A DNA stretch of 64,000 bases from Algibacter luteus (GCF_900141715.1 NZ_FQYK01000005.1:265944-329943), one strand, 5' to 3'; counted from the first letter of the stretch, positions 53,486 to 63,664 are shown. The notes: a model not told the origin generated them from the letters alone. Translations and numbers: made by a program.

Positions 53486-54265
53486 CTAATACTTCTCAGG
53501 CACAAACGTTTGGTAATTCATTGGTGGTCTTACATAGGCTTTATAGTCTGGTAACTCCGGAAGTTCAATAGGCTTAATATCCATTTTTTGGTATGGAATC
53601 TGACTTAAAACATGGCTAATACAATTTAAACGCGCTTTTTTCTTGTTGTCTGAGTTTACTACATACCAAGGCACTTGTTTAGTATCTGTATGTGCAAACA
53701 TGTTGTCTTTAGCTTTAGAATATTCCAACCATCGAGAGCGAGATTCTAAATCCATCGGACTAAATTTCCAACGCTTTAAAGGATTGCTTATTCGATTTTT
53801 AAAACGTCGTTCTTGTTCTTCGTCGCTTACAGAAAACCAATACTTTAAAACTATAATTCCCGATCGAACTAACATACGTTCAAACTCTGGACATGAACGC
53901 AAAAACTCATCGTATTCGTCATTGGTGCAAAATCCCATTACTTTTTCTACTCCGGCTCGGTTATACCAACTTCTATCAAAAAGTACAATTTCGCCAGCAG
54001 CAGGTAAATGGTAAACATATCTTTGAAAATACCATTGTGTTTTTTCTTTTTCGGTAGGAACGCCTAATGCAACTACTTTGCAAACTCTGGGGTTTAAAGG
54101 TTCTGTAAATCGTTTTATAGTTCCACCTTTACCAGAAGCATCTCTGCCTTCAAAAACAATAACCACTTTTAAACCTTGTTTTTTAACCCATTCTTGTAGA
54201 TGAACTAACTCGGTATGTAGTTTTGCTAATTCAGCTTCGTAATTGAATTTTTTGTCTTTTGCCAT
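53486..54265 (-). CDS. Polyphosphate kinase 2 family protein
   Basis: A 259-residue PPK2 domain protein. Walker A is FEGRDASGKGGTIKRFTEPL, the lid and Walker B region include VLFDRSWYNRAGVEKVMGFC, and the conserved ending is YSKAKDNMFAHTDTKQVPWY. It should transfer phosphate between polyphosphate and nucleotides; single-domain proteins of this type usually phosphorylate GDP or ADP. The ATG at 54265 (MAKDKKFNYEAELAKLHTEL) matches the usual start; a frame open to 54286 would add seven residues. Confidence 0.92.
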   Translation of the reverse strand: MAKDKKFNYEAELAKLHTELVHLQEWVKKQGLKVVIVFEGRDASGKGGTIKRFTEPLNPRVCKVVALGVPTEKEKTQWYFQRYVYHLPAAGEIVLFDRSWYNRAGVEKVMGFCTNDEYDEFLRSCPEFERMLVRSGIIVLKYWFSVSDEEQERRFKNRISNPLKRWKFSPMDLESRSRWLEYSKAKDNMFAHTDTKQVPWYVVNSDNKKKARLNCISHVLSQIPYQKMDIKPIELPELPDYKAYVRPPMNYQTFVPEKY

Positions 54266-54366
54266 ATTAAAACTTTTACGAAACACAAGTTACAGAAAAA
54301 CATAAAAATGAAGCGATTTAAGCACGCTTTATTGCTTAAAATAAAGGTAATTTATAAAGGTTCTTA

Positions 54367-55416
54367 TTAATTTTCGGCATTAAAAAATACTTTGTAATAA
54401 TGCATTTTCTTTTCCTCGTCATAACCGCGTTCCAAATATTCCGAAGAAGCATCAGGAGCATCAATATCTAACTTTATTTGTATGTGTGTATCTAACTTAA
54501 TATCGGTTTTTATTTTTCGTTTTTCTTTTGTTACAACCGCTTCGGAAACATCAAACTGATTTCTAATCACGAGATTCTGTTCACCTTCAAATTCTTTTTT
54601 ATAGTTTTCAAATTCGCGAATATGCTTTTCGTTTTCAAAAAGTTCTTCTTTAAATCGCTCAACATTGACTACTTCATTTTCTTTAAAAAAATCGATGGTT
54701 TTAGCTAAAAACATATTTTGCTCTTGTGCGCCATAACTGGTTTTTATAATTTCAGTTGAAAAATCTTTGCACAACTCAATATACTGTTGAGTATGATTAT
54801 TAGCGTCATCGGCGTACTTAATATTTAAAAAATGATTGAGCCAATATTGGGCATCGTAACTATTATTGTCTACGCTTAAAATAATGTTGCCTTCAGTATC
54901 GCTTTGGTTTAAAATTAAACAGCCTTTATCAACTTTTTTACTGCTAATACCTTTTTGTACTAAAACATCGTAACTGTTGTTTTCTAAATACGTTTGAAAA
55001 AAATTAACCTTATTTTCAATTTTAAAAATACCTAAGGCGTTGGTTGTCATGTCCCGAAACTCGATACCTTCAAACATAACAACCAATACATCGCCAGTTT
55101 TTATTTGCGCTGAACTCGATTGCTCGTATAAATGTGTGACAATGTGTTTTGAAATGTCTACAAAACTATCTTCATCATTAAACAATTGCGTGCAATAGCT
55201 GTTAATTTCATTTAAAGCAATATTAGCGTGATGATTAAAACGGTAACTCTGTACCACACTGCCAAATGGCCTTAACAAAAAGGGTAACATTAAATCGTAG
55301 CTCGCTTCGTCAAAATCTACTAGTTTTTCTGAAAATGCATTTTTAGTGTCGTTGAATTTATTACCAACTTTATGGATGATGAATTTTGAAATTGAGGCGT
55401 TTTTTCTTGAAATCAT
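54367..55416 (-). CDS. Nucleoid-associated protein (NdpA/YejK family)
   Basis: A 349-residue cytoplasmic protein of the 37-kDa nucleoid-associated family. It starts ISKFIIHKVGNKFNDTKNAF, has the central IKTGDVLVVMFEG and the helical VNVERFKEELFENEKHIREF, and ends in a Lys/Asp-rich tail. Its role in nucleoid organisation is known only in outline from E. coli. Single gene, followed by PPK2 on the same strand 80 bases on. Confidence 0.82.
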   Translation of the reverse strand: MISRKNASISKFIIHKVGNKFNDTKNAFSEKLVDFDEASYDLMLPFLLRPFGSVVQSYRFNHHANIALNEINSYCTQLFNDEDSFVDISKHIVTHLYEQSSSAQIKTGDVLVVMFEGIEFRDMTTNALGIFKIENKVNFFQTYLENNSYDVLVQKGISSKKVDKGCLILNQSDTEGNIILSVDNNSYDAQYWLNHFLNIKYADDANNHTQQYIELCKDFSTEIIKTSYGAQEQNMFLAKTIDFFKENEVVNVERFKEELFENEKHIREFENYKKEFEGEQNLVIRNQFDVSEAVVTKEKRKIKTDIKLDTHIQIKLDIDAPDASSEYLERGYDEEKKMHYYKVFFNAEN

Positions 55417-55472
55417 GTATCGTGTATTATTAATGCAATACTATAAAATTAAGCTGAATTTGGTTTAAAAAA

Positions 55473-55503
55473 AGAGCGCCAAAACATAATATTTTGACGC
55501 TCG
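55473..55503 (-). terminator. Intrinsic terminator after the TapB-like gene
   Basis: GAGCGCCAAAA and TTTTGACGCTC form a stem (one mismatch) with an A run on the plus strand, i.e. U residues in the minus-strand transcript. Confidence 0.8.
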
Positions 55504-55538
55504 AGATTCGAGGACTTGCTTTTGGTTGTTAAAAATCG

Positions 55539-56216
55539 TTATTTGCTAAAACTTGTAAGTTCTGAGTAACCCATAAGTTTATCATTTTTATTATATGTTT
55601 CATTTCTAATCATACCAACACCTTCTGCTATCCATTCTTTAATTTTAAACTTCATTTTCATACCCATTTTCATTTCGTTGTCGTAGCTAATAGCAAAACA
55701 ATCAAAAGTGCCTGCAGGTGTGGTGATAGATTCTTTTTTGTCTACGGTTCGGTTTAACATATTAACGCTCATGTTCATAGTGATGCCTCCCATATTTAAA
55801 GCCATATTCATGTTAGCATTGTTTAAGTTTTGGCCCACTTGTAAATCATTTGGAAGCTCAATATTAGTACCAGTAAATTCCATTTCCATGTCTTTATATT
55901 GATTTAACATGTCTGGATTCATTAACGACTTAAAGTCAATAGAAATTTTATTACCATCGCACATTACATTATAGCTCATGGTGGTAACTTCTTTGTCTTT
56001 CGCGTCAAAAATTACAGCTTCAATAGTTGCCACATTATTTTCAATATTTGATACATGATATTTAACGACGCCTTCTTTCTTGCCTTTTTTGTCGTAATTG
56101 GTAATTTCAAATTTGGTGCCTTCTTCAAAAGGGTAGTAGGCTTTGCAATTACTTTGGCTATAAGACGAAAAACTTATAAATAAAAGACCTATGAGTATGA
56201 TGATTTTTGTTTTCAT
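55539..56216 (-). CDS. TapB-like secreted protein (DUF3108-like)
   Basis: A 225-residue protein with a signal peptide (about residues 1-20, ending SSYSQ). Blocks are YYPFEEGTKFEITNYDKKGK, TTPAGTFDCFAISYD and WIAEGVGMIRNETYNK. The TPAGTFxC and GVGMIRxE elements are those of the TapB/DUF3108-like family of periplasmic beta-sandwich proteins. Function unknown. It lies 6 bases after the OmpA-family gene in the same transcript. Confidence 0.72.
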   Translation of the reverse strand: MKTKIIILIGLLFISFSSYSQSNCKAYYPFEEGTKFEITNYDKKGKKEGVVKYHVSNIENNVATIEAVIFDAKDKEVTTMSYNVMCDGNKISIDFKSLMNPDMLNQYKDMEMEFTGTNIELPNDLQVGQNLNNANMNMALNMGGITMNMSVNMLNRTVDKKESITTPAGTFDCFAISYDNEMKMGMKMKFKIKEWIAEGVGMIRNETYNKNDKLMGYSELTSFSK

Positions 56217-56222
56217 ATTATT

Positions 56223-57773
56223 TTAAATTTTTACAAATTCTACACGACGGTTTTGTGCTTTTCCATCACTAGTTCCATTGTCTTTTAGAGGTTCGCTTTC
56301 ACCTTTACCATCTGTTTGCAACCTATTTTCAGAAATTTTATAAATTTCAATTAATGCATTTTTTACAGCTTCAGCCCGTGTTTTGGAGAGTTGTAAATTG
56401 GATGCATCGGTACCATCAGCATCCGTGTGTCCAATAATTTTTAAATTAATATTTTCATCTTGCATTAAAACCTGAGAAATTTGGCGAATAATACCATAGC
56501 TCTGTGGTTTTATATTTGCAGAACCTGTATCGAATAAAATGCCGTTTGTAGAAATTTTGCCATCGGCAAGTAATTTTCTTCTTAAATCTACACCGCCTTC
56601 TGAGACTTTCAAATTTGAAATATAAAGATGCTCTTCACCATCTTTAAAATTATTGATGTGAAATTTTAAAAACTTGAGTACGTTTAATTCCTCAATAAAT
56701 CGTGGAATATCGACGTATTTTGTTTCGTTAATCCAAAGTCTAAATCGTTTTTTGGTCACGGAAATCGCAATATGTGGTTGATTAAGAACCGCTTTTCTAA
56801 CGTCTGCTTTAATATCTGTATTAATGGCGCCACCCCCTCTATTAAAGTAGTTTTTGGCTCGTAATGAAAAAGCACCATATTGACCTACTGGAATAGAAAC
56901 AAAGGCGTAATGATTGCTGCCCTCTTTAATTTTATCATCATCGCTTAAAATAACATGAATCCTCGCTGTTGAAGAGGTGTTTCGTCCCACTCCTTGAGTT
57001 AACATATCGAATTCAATGGTATAATCTTCTGGTAGGTTTTTCACATCTGGAATGAAATAGACCCCGTAACCAGATTTTAATTCGAACCAGTTGCCTTTAT
57101 CACCAATTTTCACCACCTCGCCTGAAGCATTTGTATTCCATTTACTAGGAAAATCGCCGATAAAATCTTGTGAGAAATCATCAAAAAATAAGAGCTTATC
57201 TCCAGGAACAAAATCAAATTTGCTATAAATCTCTAAGTTGTCAGATATATTGGTGTCATCGTTGTCTTCAATATCATTGTTGGTTGAAGTAGAATTGGTT
57301 TTCGGATTATCATTGGTTGAAGTGTCATTAGATTCTTCTTCAGATTCTTCTTCAGTGTCATGTTCCCGCTGTCCTAACAATAATTCTTTCGCAGTTTTTA
57401 TGCTATAATTAAGGGCTTTTTTAGCTTTATTAATTTGCAAAGTAGCTTTAGCTTGTTTTAAGACGCTGGTGCCATCAACATCACTCAGAATATCGGGTGC
57501 GCTATCACTTAAACCTTCTAAATCGTCAAGAGCATCCTCGAGAACATCAATATCTTCATCATCTAAGGGTGTTCCAGCTTCGGCATACCCATCGTATTTG
57601 TAAACTTTATCATAAATATCAAACGACTCAGACACAAATTTATCAACGCTATAAATGCCAACTTTACTTCCTGGGCGTTTTAATTTCTTGGTTTGTGCAT
57701 CAATGTTAGGGAAAGTAAATACAAAAGCAATCCAAAAAAGTAGAATGCTGTAAGCACTTTTGGGAATTTTCAT
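56223..57773 (-). CDS. OmpA-family protein with a lectin-like middle domain
   Basis: A 516-residue envelope protein. A signal peptide (ending FTFPNIDA) is followed by a helical part and a low-complexity Glu/Asp/Asn/Ser/Thr linker at about residues 145-180. A beta-sandwich of the concanavalin/LamG-like type follows (LFFDDFSQDFIGDFPSKWNT, then TIEFDMLTQGVGRNTSSTAR). The C-terminal OmpA domain has ILFDTGSANIKPQSYGIIRQ and the peptidoglycan-binding IIGHTDADGTDASNLQLSKT. It would tie the outer membrane to peptidoglycan. The ligand of the middle domain is unknown. Confidence 0.88.
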   Translation of the reverse strand: MKIPKSAYSILLFWIAFVFTFPNIDAQTKKLKRPGSKVGIYSVDKFVSESFDIYDKVYKYDGYAEAGTPLDDEDIDVLEDALDDLEGLSDSAPDILSDVDGTSVLKQAKATLQINKAKKALNYSIKTAKELLLGQREHDTEEESEEESNDTSTNDNPKTNSTSTNNDIEDNDDTNISDNLEIYSKFDFVPGDKLLFFDDFSQDFIGDFPSKWNTNASGEVVKIGDKGNWFELKSGYGVYFIPDVKNLPEDYTIEFDMLTQGVGRNTSSTARIHVILSDDDKIKEGSNHYAFVSIPVGQYGAFSLRAKNYFNRGGGAINTDIKADVRKAVLNQPHIAISVTKKRFRLWINETKYVDIPRFIEELNVLKFLKFHINNFKDGEEHLYISNLKVSEGGVDLRRKLLADGKISTNGILFDTGSANIKPQSYGIIRQISQVLMQDENINLKIIGHTDADGTDASNLQLSKTRAEAVKNALIEIYKISENRLQTDGKGESEPLKDNGTSDGKAQNRRVEFVKI

Positions 57774-57892
57774 TTGTAATTAATTGATTAATAGCTGCCT
57801 TAAAGATAGAAATTAGTTTTTTACAAACAAAAATGTAGTGTTAAAATTCATGATAATTTCATACAACTTAATGTATTTAAATGATCATAAAT

Positions 57893-60346
57893 TTAATTAA
57901 TTTGATATAGAATAATAGCATTGCTTTCTCCTATGGTAACAAATTCTAAATTTTTATCCTTATCTATATTGTTTAACTCTATGGTCGAATTGCCATAAAC
58001 CGGAAAATTGGGAAGTAATTTTGAGGCACTATCAAACAAATAGATTTTATGAGATTGCAAATCTGTTGTCGAAACATAAATTTTATCATTGATGTAAAAT
58101 ATCTTTGGATTTACGTAATTGCCAAAATCAAGCTCAGTAGTTTTATTTTTTATAAATAGCTTGTTTTCACTTTGTGTTACCAGCGTTTTACTTGTTGTTT
58201 CTATAAAATGATTATTAGAAAGGTTTAACTTTCTTAATGAAACGTTTCCCAATGGATTAACAGAAACTAAATCTCCAGACTCGCTTGTAGTTGTGAAAGT
58301 ATTATTATATAGAAAAACAGGTTGATTGGTGTATGAAAAAGACTGTTTTGGTTTAACTCTTATTTTACCGAGTCTATCTAAAACATAAAGGTTTTTGTTT
58401 GTTTTAATAATAATATAATCTTTACTACCAATTCTAAAGTGTTCGGGTTTACATACAACAGCATTTTTTGCCGATTTAAATTTAAAGCCAGATACTATTT
58501 TTCCTTTAACATTATACATTAATACGTTTTTACCTTGGGTAACTAAAAGTCGATAATCTTTTCTTTTATCGTAATCAAAAATAGCAAGCGGTTGTGTAAT
58601 TTTGTCTTTAAAATTCAACGAAAACGGTTTAACTTCTCTCCCTTTTCTGTCTAAAACATAGACTTTTTTTGGTGTTGCAAAAGCCAGTTGTAAACGACCG
58701 TTTTTGTAAATATCAATTTGTTCAATTCTGCCTAAAACAGGTCCTTGTAATCGTTTTTTCCATAGAATTTTTCCTTTATTAGAAATAAGATAAAGGTTGT
58801 TGTTTACATCTTGCACAACAATTTCTTTATGCTTGGTAATATGATTTGTAACAAATTGAGGCGTGTTTAAGATATCATTATCTAACTTAATATTTAATTC
58901 TTCCGAAACAGAATTTATAGACCCTCGAGTTTTGTTTTTATTTACAACGCCATTAACATGAGCAAAATTATTATCGTAGATAAATTGGATGGCCGATTGG
59001 TTATATTCTACAATTTTAAATTTTTCATCGGAGCCTAAATTTTTATCAAAAATGTTTTTTAATGCTGAAGCATTATTTATCTGTAAAATTGAAGATGCAT
59101 CACTAAGTTTCTCCTTGGTGTCTTCAAAAATTAAAGAGTTCGAAAAAGTGGTTTTGTTTTGATAACTAGCAATTATATTTTGCAACATGTCCATTTGGCT
59201 TGAAAACACAAAAAAATTATCTAAAATACAATACAAATTGGCATGAGTATCGCTTATTAAAGGTGAAAATGTTTCAACGAATAACTTAGGTTGACTAAAA
59301 TTATAAATTTCAATTTCTCTATAAGTATCTGCAACGGATTGTTCTGCTATTAAAGCATCTTTAGTAGCTATAACATCTACAGAGTTAAGTACAATAGCAC
59401 GGTTTTTATCTTCATAAATCACACCAACTTCTACAACATCATTTAAAAGAATAGCGTTACTCATTAAAGAATCTTTCTGCTGATATTTCAATAAATTTGA
59501 TTCTAAAATCTTAAAATCATTAAAGGTAAAACTCATAAAACCGTCGCTGTTTGAAGGCGTTATATACTGAGTTTGATTAACCTGAGGATAGGTGTTTTTA
59601 AAAATATTAATTAATTTTTTTGAAGAAGCTAAAGCTTTAGTGATACCATTAAAATAAATACTGTTCTGGTTCATTTCAACGTCAAGAGCAAGATATTCGG
59701 TAAAATTATTAAGAGTTAAAAAATCTTCAATAAAAAATGTTGAAATAAATTCTGAATTGGGTTTTATAATAATAGAGCAGGATTTGTCGTTGCTAGTAGT
59801 GCGATAGGCTTTTTTAAATTCATCATCATCGTTAAAACTACTAAAAGTATTTTCTACTATGGATTTTGATGATGAAACTACTAGCACACTATCAATACTT
59901 GCAGTGTAAAAAGAATTATCATTTAGTGTCGATTTTATTATTGTTTTGTTTTTATAGGTTAACGTTTCTTCAGTGTAATTTGGAAGTGAATCTGTTTCGA
60001 ATATATTCGAATTTAGTTTGGTAATCACGGTGAAATCCAGATTGTCATTAACGCCTTCAGATAAACATAAAACAACTTCGTTTAATGGCTTGAGTAAAGC
60101 CAAAGGCTTTAGCTTTTCTTGTAAACGATTGTAAGCAGTTGTTTTGGAAAACCGTTCAATAAAATCGTTGTTTTTTAAACTACTATTTAAACTTTCTAGG
60201 TTATTGGTTTTAATAATTAAACTAGCATTGTCAGGAATAAATTCTATAAGATTGTTGTGTTTTTTGCCTGTGTTTGAGCAACCAAAAAATAAAAAAAGTA
60301 GGAGGGAACAGCAAAATAATCTCATGGACTTCATTAATTTCAGCAA
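57893..60346 (-). CDS. Large lipoprotein with a C-terminal PQQ-like beta-propeller
   Basis: An 817-residue lipoprotein (Cys23 in LFLFFGCSNT; ATGs at residues 5 and 8 are alternative starts). The N-terminal 480 residues resemble the DUF3352-type layout: FIPDNASLIIKTNNLESLNS, then VVSSSKSIVENTFSSF. The C-terminal 300 residues contain propeller-like repeats, such as NLYLISNKGKILWKKRLQGP, KVYVLDRKGREVKPFSL and NLYVLDRLGKIRVKPKQ. It lies 10 bases after rnhB. Expected at the outer membrane facing the periplasm; function unknown. Confidence 0.72.
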   Translation of the reverse strand: MLKLMKSMRLFCCSLLLFLFFGCSNTGKKHNNLIEFIPDNASLIIKTNNLESLNSSLKNNDFIERFSKTTAYNRLQEKLKPLALLKPLNEVVLCLSEGVNDNLDFTVITKLNSNIFETDSLPNYTEETLTYKNKTIIKSTLNDNSFYTASIDSVLVVSSSKSIVENTFSSFNDDDEFKKAYRTTSNDKSCSIIIKPNSEFISTFFIEDFLTLNNFTEYLALDVEMNQNSIYFNGITKALASSKKLINIFKNTYPQVNQTQYITPSNSDGFMSFTFNDFKILESNLLKYQQKDSLMSNAILLNDVVEVGVIYEDKNRAIVLNSVDVIATKDALIAEQSVADTYREIEIYNFSQPKLFVETFSPLISDTHANLYCILDNFFVFSSQMDMLQNIIASYQNKTTFSNSLIFEDTKEKLSDASSILQINNASALKNIFDKNLGSDEKFKIVEYNQSAIQFIYDNNFAHVNGVVNKNKTRGSINSVSEELNIKLDNDILNTPQFVTNHITKHKEIVVQDVNNNLYLISNKGKILWKKRLQGPVLGRIEQIDIYKNGRLQLAFATPKKVYVLDRKGREVKPFSLNFKDKITQPLAIFDYDKRKDYRLLVTQGKNVLMYNVKGKIVSGFKFKSAKNAVVCKPEHFRIGSKDYIIIKTNKNLYVLDRLGKIRVKPKQSFSYTNQPVFLYNNTFTTTSESGDLVSVNPLGNVSLRKLNLSNNHFIETTSKTLVTQSENKLFIKNKTTELDFGNYVNPKIFYINDKIYVSTTDLQSHKIYLFDSASKLLPNFPVYGNSTIELNNIDKDKNLEFVTIGESNAIILYQIN

Positions 60347-60356
60347 ATATAAAAAC

Positions 60357-60956
60357 TTAAAAATCTAACTTTAATTGTTCTGGCAATAATCTAAAAGATT
60401 TTCTGTGATATTTGGTTATGCCGTACTTTTTTATGGCAGCCCTATGTTCTTTGGTTGGGTAACCTTTATTTTGTTTCCAATTGTACATCGGAAATTCTTC
60501 ATGAATTTTATCCATGTATTTATCACGGTAAGTTTTTGCTAGTATAGAAGCGGCTGCAATGCTTAAATACTTACCATCTCCTTTTATTATGGTTTCATAA
60601 GGAATGTTTTTAAAGGGCTTGAATTTATTACCATCAACAATTATAAATTCTGGTATTGTATTTAAGTTTTCTATAGCCTGATGCATAGCTAAAATAGAAG
60701 CGTTTAAAATATTAATAGTATCTATTTCTTCTTGAAAAACATGAGAAACTCCAAAACAAATAGACTCTTCTTCAATAACCGGTTTTAAAAGCGTTCTTTT
60801 TTTTTCGCTTAATTGTTTGGAATCGTTTAATATTAAATTCTTAAAATCTTTAGGTAAAATCACTGCTGCAGCGGTTACAGGACCAGCCAAACAACCTCGT
60901 CCTGCTTCGTCAGTTCCGCATTCTAAATTGTATTCAGAGTGGTTTAGTAATAGCAT
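60357..60956 (-). CDS. rnhB: Ribonuclease HII
   Basis: A 199-residue enzyme that removes ribonucleotides from DNA and degrades RNA in hybrids. Motifs are the N-terminal [20 protein letters not shown] (Asp-Glu pair) and [11 protein letters not shown]. The third acidic residue is in IIVDGNKF, and [19 protein letters not shown] follows. Full length. The large lipoprotein gene follows in the same transcript. Confidence 0.94.
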   Translation of the reverse strand: MLLLNHSEYNLECGTDEAGRGCLAGPVTAAAVILPKDFKNLILNDSKQLSEKKRTLLKPVIEEESICFGVSHVFQEEIDTINILNASILAMHQAIENLNTIPEFIIVDGNKFKPFKNIPYETIIKGDGKYLSIAAASILAKTYRDKYMDKIHEEFPMYNWKQNKGYPTKEHRAAIKKYGITKYHRKSFRLLPEQLKLDF

Positions 60957-61076
60957 ATTTAAAATAAAAACAAATATAAAATTAACTTGCTAGGTATCAT
61001 TCATATAAACTAGAGATGTGTATGTTTTTCGTAAAAGTAGTTGTTTTTTAAATTTATTATTTAGATGTTTGCTATC

Positions 61077-61166
61077 GACTAACTCAAATATAATTTTAAA
61101 TCTCATCTATGTAATTAGATGTTATAATTAAAAAGAAAGCCAGCTAAATAACGCTGGCTTTCTTTA
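61077..61166 (+). ncRNA. Possible small RNA between rnhB and the porin gene
   Basis: A clear terminator lies at 61131-61164, yet no gene on the plus strand precedes it in the 308-base gap. A near-consensus promoter, TTG (61041-61043), 20 bases, GATGTTTG (61064-61071), would start a transcript near 61077. It contains a CATCTAT/ATTAGATG hairpin and ends at the terminator. The evidence is layout only. Confidence 0.35.
61131..61164 (+). terminator. Strong intrinsic terminator with no gene before it
   Basis: AAAGAAAGCCAGC and GCTGGCTTTCTTT are perfect 13-bp arms around TAAATAAC, with A and T runs at either side. Confidence 0.9.
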
Positions 61167-61202
61167 TTTAAAATATTTTTCAACACTTTACGTTCAAATA
61201 AT

Positions 61203-61210
61203 TACTTTTG
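61203..61210 (+). promoter_or_regulatory. -7 box of the porin gene
   Basis: TACTTTTG matches TAnnTTTG, 55 bases before the first possible ATG. Confidence 0.5.
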
Positions 61211-61264
61211 CCAAAGAATATCTAGAAACAACTAAATTTTCTTCAGTTCACCCTTAATCTTAAT

Positions 61265-63301
61265 ATGGTAGTAACCCTAAAAATTAAAAATAGAAATATA
61301 TCTAATCAGATGCTTAAAGTCTTTTTAACTTGTTTCGGGTTGCTTATGTTTAATTTTACTGTGGCTCAAATACAACCAATTCAAAAGGGTACTAGTATAG
61401 ACGATAAATCTTTTGGTGTACAAGATTCAATAACCAGAAAGTCAACAGGGTCAACTAAAAAAGGTCCAAAAACTAAAATAGAAGATTATCTTATTATTTC
61501 ACATCATAGAGACACTACCTTTGTAGATACCACATTAACAATCAAAAAAGAATTTAAATTCAATTACTTGCGAAAAGATAATTTTGGTTTAATTCCTTTT
61601 TCGAATGTTGGGCAATCTTATAATAGCCTAACTTATAATTTTCAAAATACCGGCGCCATGCCAAAATTTGGCGCAACAGCAAGACACTTTAATTATATGG
61701 AAATCGATGATATATTTTATTATCGAATGCCAACCCCGTTTACCGAGTTGTTTTATCGTACCGTGTTTGAACAAGGGCAGACTGCCGATTCTTTTTTTAG
61801 TGTTAACGTTTCACCACAATTAAACTTCTCCATCGCTTATAAAGGTATGCGCTCCATTGGTTTTTACCAGCACGCCATTACAAGTACAGGTAATTTTAGG
61901 TTTACATCAAACTATACTTCTAAAAATAAGAAGTATCAGGCCAGAGGCCATATAGTAACACAAGATTTGTATAATGAAGAAAATGGCGGACTAATTGACG
62001 AAAGTGTAGAAAATTTTGAAGCAGGCATAGAAGAATTTCTTGAACGCTCCATCCTCGATGTTAATTATGAAAATGCCGAAAATATTTTAATTGGTAAACG
62101 CATTTATCTCGATCAAAACTACGACATCTATAAAAAAGTAATTGAGAAGTATCTTCCAAACACCTTAAACGATTCTACTTCAAAAAGCAGACTTAGTGTA
62201 AGACACATCATGACTTTTGAAGATAAATACTATCAATATAAACAAACAATAGCGAATATGACTATTTTTGGTGATGCTTTCAAATCAAGAAGTTTGTCAG
62301 ATAAAGCAACACTAGAAAATTTCTATAACGAGCTGCAACTAGATTACTATAATAACGTATTAGGTAACGTTCAAATAAATGTAAACAATACAAACTATAA
62401 CTACGGTTATAATAAGTTAGTAGTTTTAAACGGTAATACCATTGTAAATCGCTTAAAAGGAAATGTGTTTGGTGTAGGCGGTAAATATAGTAAACGCTAT
62501 AAAGGCTTTCGATTAAACGGAGAGTTGGGAGTAAATGTCACTGGAGATTTTGAAGGCAATTACCTCAAAGCAGATGCAACCTTTAAATTAAACGACGATA
62601 TTTCGGCATCGGCATCCTTAAATCACAGTTCAAAAGTGCCAAACTTTAATACATTATTATACCAAAGTGATTATTTAAATTACAACTGGCAAAATAATTT
62701 CAATAATATCGAAACCCAGCAAATAGGGTTCAAACTAAAATATAAGGAACTCGCAAACATTACAGCAGATTTCTCAACAATAAATGATTACGTATACTTT
62801 AAAAAAGACCAAACCACAGCGCAAGTCAATCCATTTCAAAACAATAAATCCATATCCTACTTTAGGGTTAAGTTAGAAAACGAAATAAAATTCGGAAAAT
62901 TCGCCTTAAACAATACTATAATGTATCAAAGCGTAAAAGACGATAATCAGGTATTAAACGTTCCCGAAATAAACACCCGAAACACATTCTATTTCTCAAG
63001 TCACCTATTCAAAAAAGCCATGTATCTGCAAACCGGAGTAACATTAAATTACTTCTCAAAGTATTATATGGATGCTTACAGTCCGTTACTATCAGAATTT
63101 TATGTGCAAAACGAAACCCAATATGGCGATTTTCCAAGGTTAGATTTTTTCTTAAACGCAAAAATCCGTCAAACCCGTATCTATTTCAAGCTCGAACATT
63201 TCAATTCCTCATTAACAGGCTATAACTTTTATTCAGCACCAACGTATCCATACCGCGATTTCGCAATACGTTTCGGCTTAGTATGGAATTTCTTCCTATA
63301 A
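61265..63301 (+). CDS. Putative porin (Porin_10 family)
   Basis: A 678-residue outer membrane protein if started at ATG 61265. An ATG at 61310 (MLKVFLTCFGLLMFNFTVAQ) would place the signal peptide at the terminus and give 663 residues, so that start is at least as likely. The N-terminal mature region includes FGLIPFSNVGQSYNSLTYNF, typical of the Bacteroidota putative-porin family. The rest is alternating strands (VNNTNYNYGYNKLVVLNGNT, then GFRLNGELGVNVTGDF) ending with RDFAIRFGLVWNFFL, with a terminal aromatic residue suitable for barrel insertion. Substrate unknown. Confidence 0.88.
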   Translation: MVVTLKIKNRNISNQMLKVFLTCFGLLMFNFTVAQIQPIQKGTSIDDKSFGVQDSITRKSTGSTKKGPKTKIEDYLIISHHRDTTFVDTTLTIKKEFKFNYLRKDNFGLIPFSNVGQSYNSLTYNFQNTGAMPKFGATARHFNYMEIDDIFYYRMPTPFTELFYRTVFEQGQTADSFFSVNVSPQLNFSIAYKGMRSIGFYQHAITSTGNFRFTSNYTSKNKKYQARGHIVTQDLYNEENGGLIDESVENFEAGIEEFLERSILDVNYENAENILIGKRIYLDQNYDIYKKVIEKYLPNTLNDSTSKSRLSVRHIMTFEDKYYQYKQTIANMTIFGDAFKSRSLSDKATLENFYNELQLDYYNNVLGNVQINVNNTNYNYGYNKLVVLNGNTIVNRLKGNVFGVGGKYSKRYKGFRLNGELGVNVTGDFEGNYLKADATFKLNDDISASASLNHSSKVPNFNTLLYQSDYLNYNWQNNFNNIETQQIGFKLKYKELANITADFSTINDYVYFKKDQTTAQVNPFQNNKSISYFRVKLENEIKFGKFALNNTIMYQSVKDDNQVLNVPEINTRNTFYFSSHLFKKAMYLQTGVTLNYFSKYYMDAYSPLLSEFYVQNETQYGDFPRLDFFLNAKIRQTRIYFKLEHFNSSLTGYNFYSAPTYPYRDFAIRFGLVWNFFL

Positions 63302-63325
63302 AATTTTTTCATTAGTACGTTCCTC

Positions 63326-63424
63326 AAAGGGGTCGGGCTGAATTTTATCCTGAGCGGAGTCTAAGGGTTTCAAGTGCTCGCGTCGTACCTCCGCTGTGGG
63401 CTATCCACTACAATCCCTAACGCG
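63326..63424 (-). repeat. Dispersed repeat, copy 3 (diverged)
   Basis: Contains GGGGTCGGGCT at the left and GTGGGCTATCCACTACAATC, then CCTAACGC, at the right, in the same orientation as copy 2. The centre is diverged. Confidence 0.6.
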
Positions 63425-63664
63425 GGCATAACGAGATAATGATTAGATACGATAACAATACTATTCACATAATAAAAGTACAATTCAAGCCTACAAGATT
63501 CACAGGTCAAAATAACTAATCAATTAACAGTATATAATCCGTACCTAGATACTTTTAGTCATAAGATTAAAAAAAATCAAATAAAATTAAGGGTTATAAA
63601 TAACAGAAAACAAGGCAGTTAAAAGTGATATAAAAAAAAGGCAAAAAAAAGTTTAAAAAAGCCA

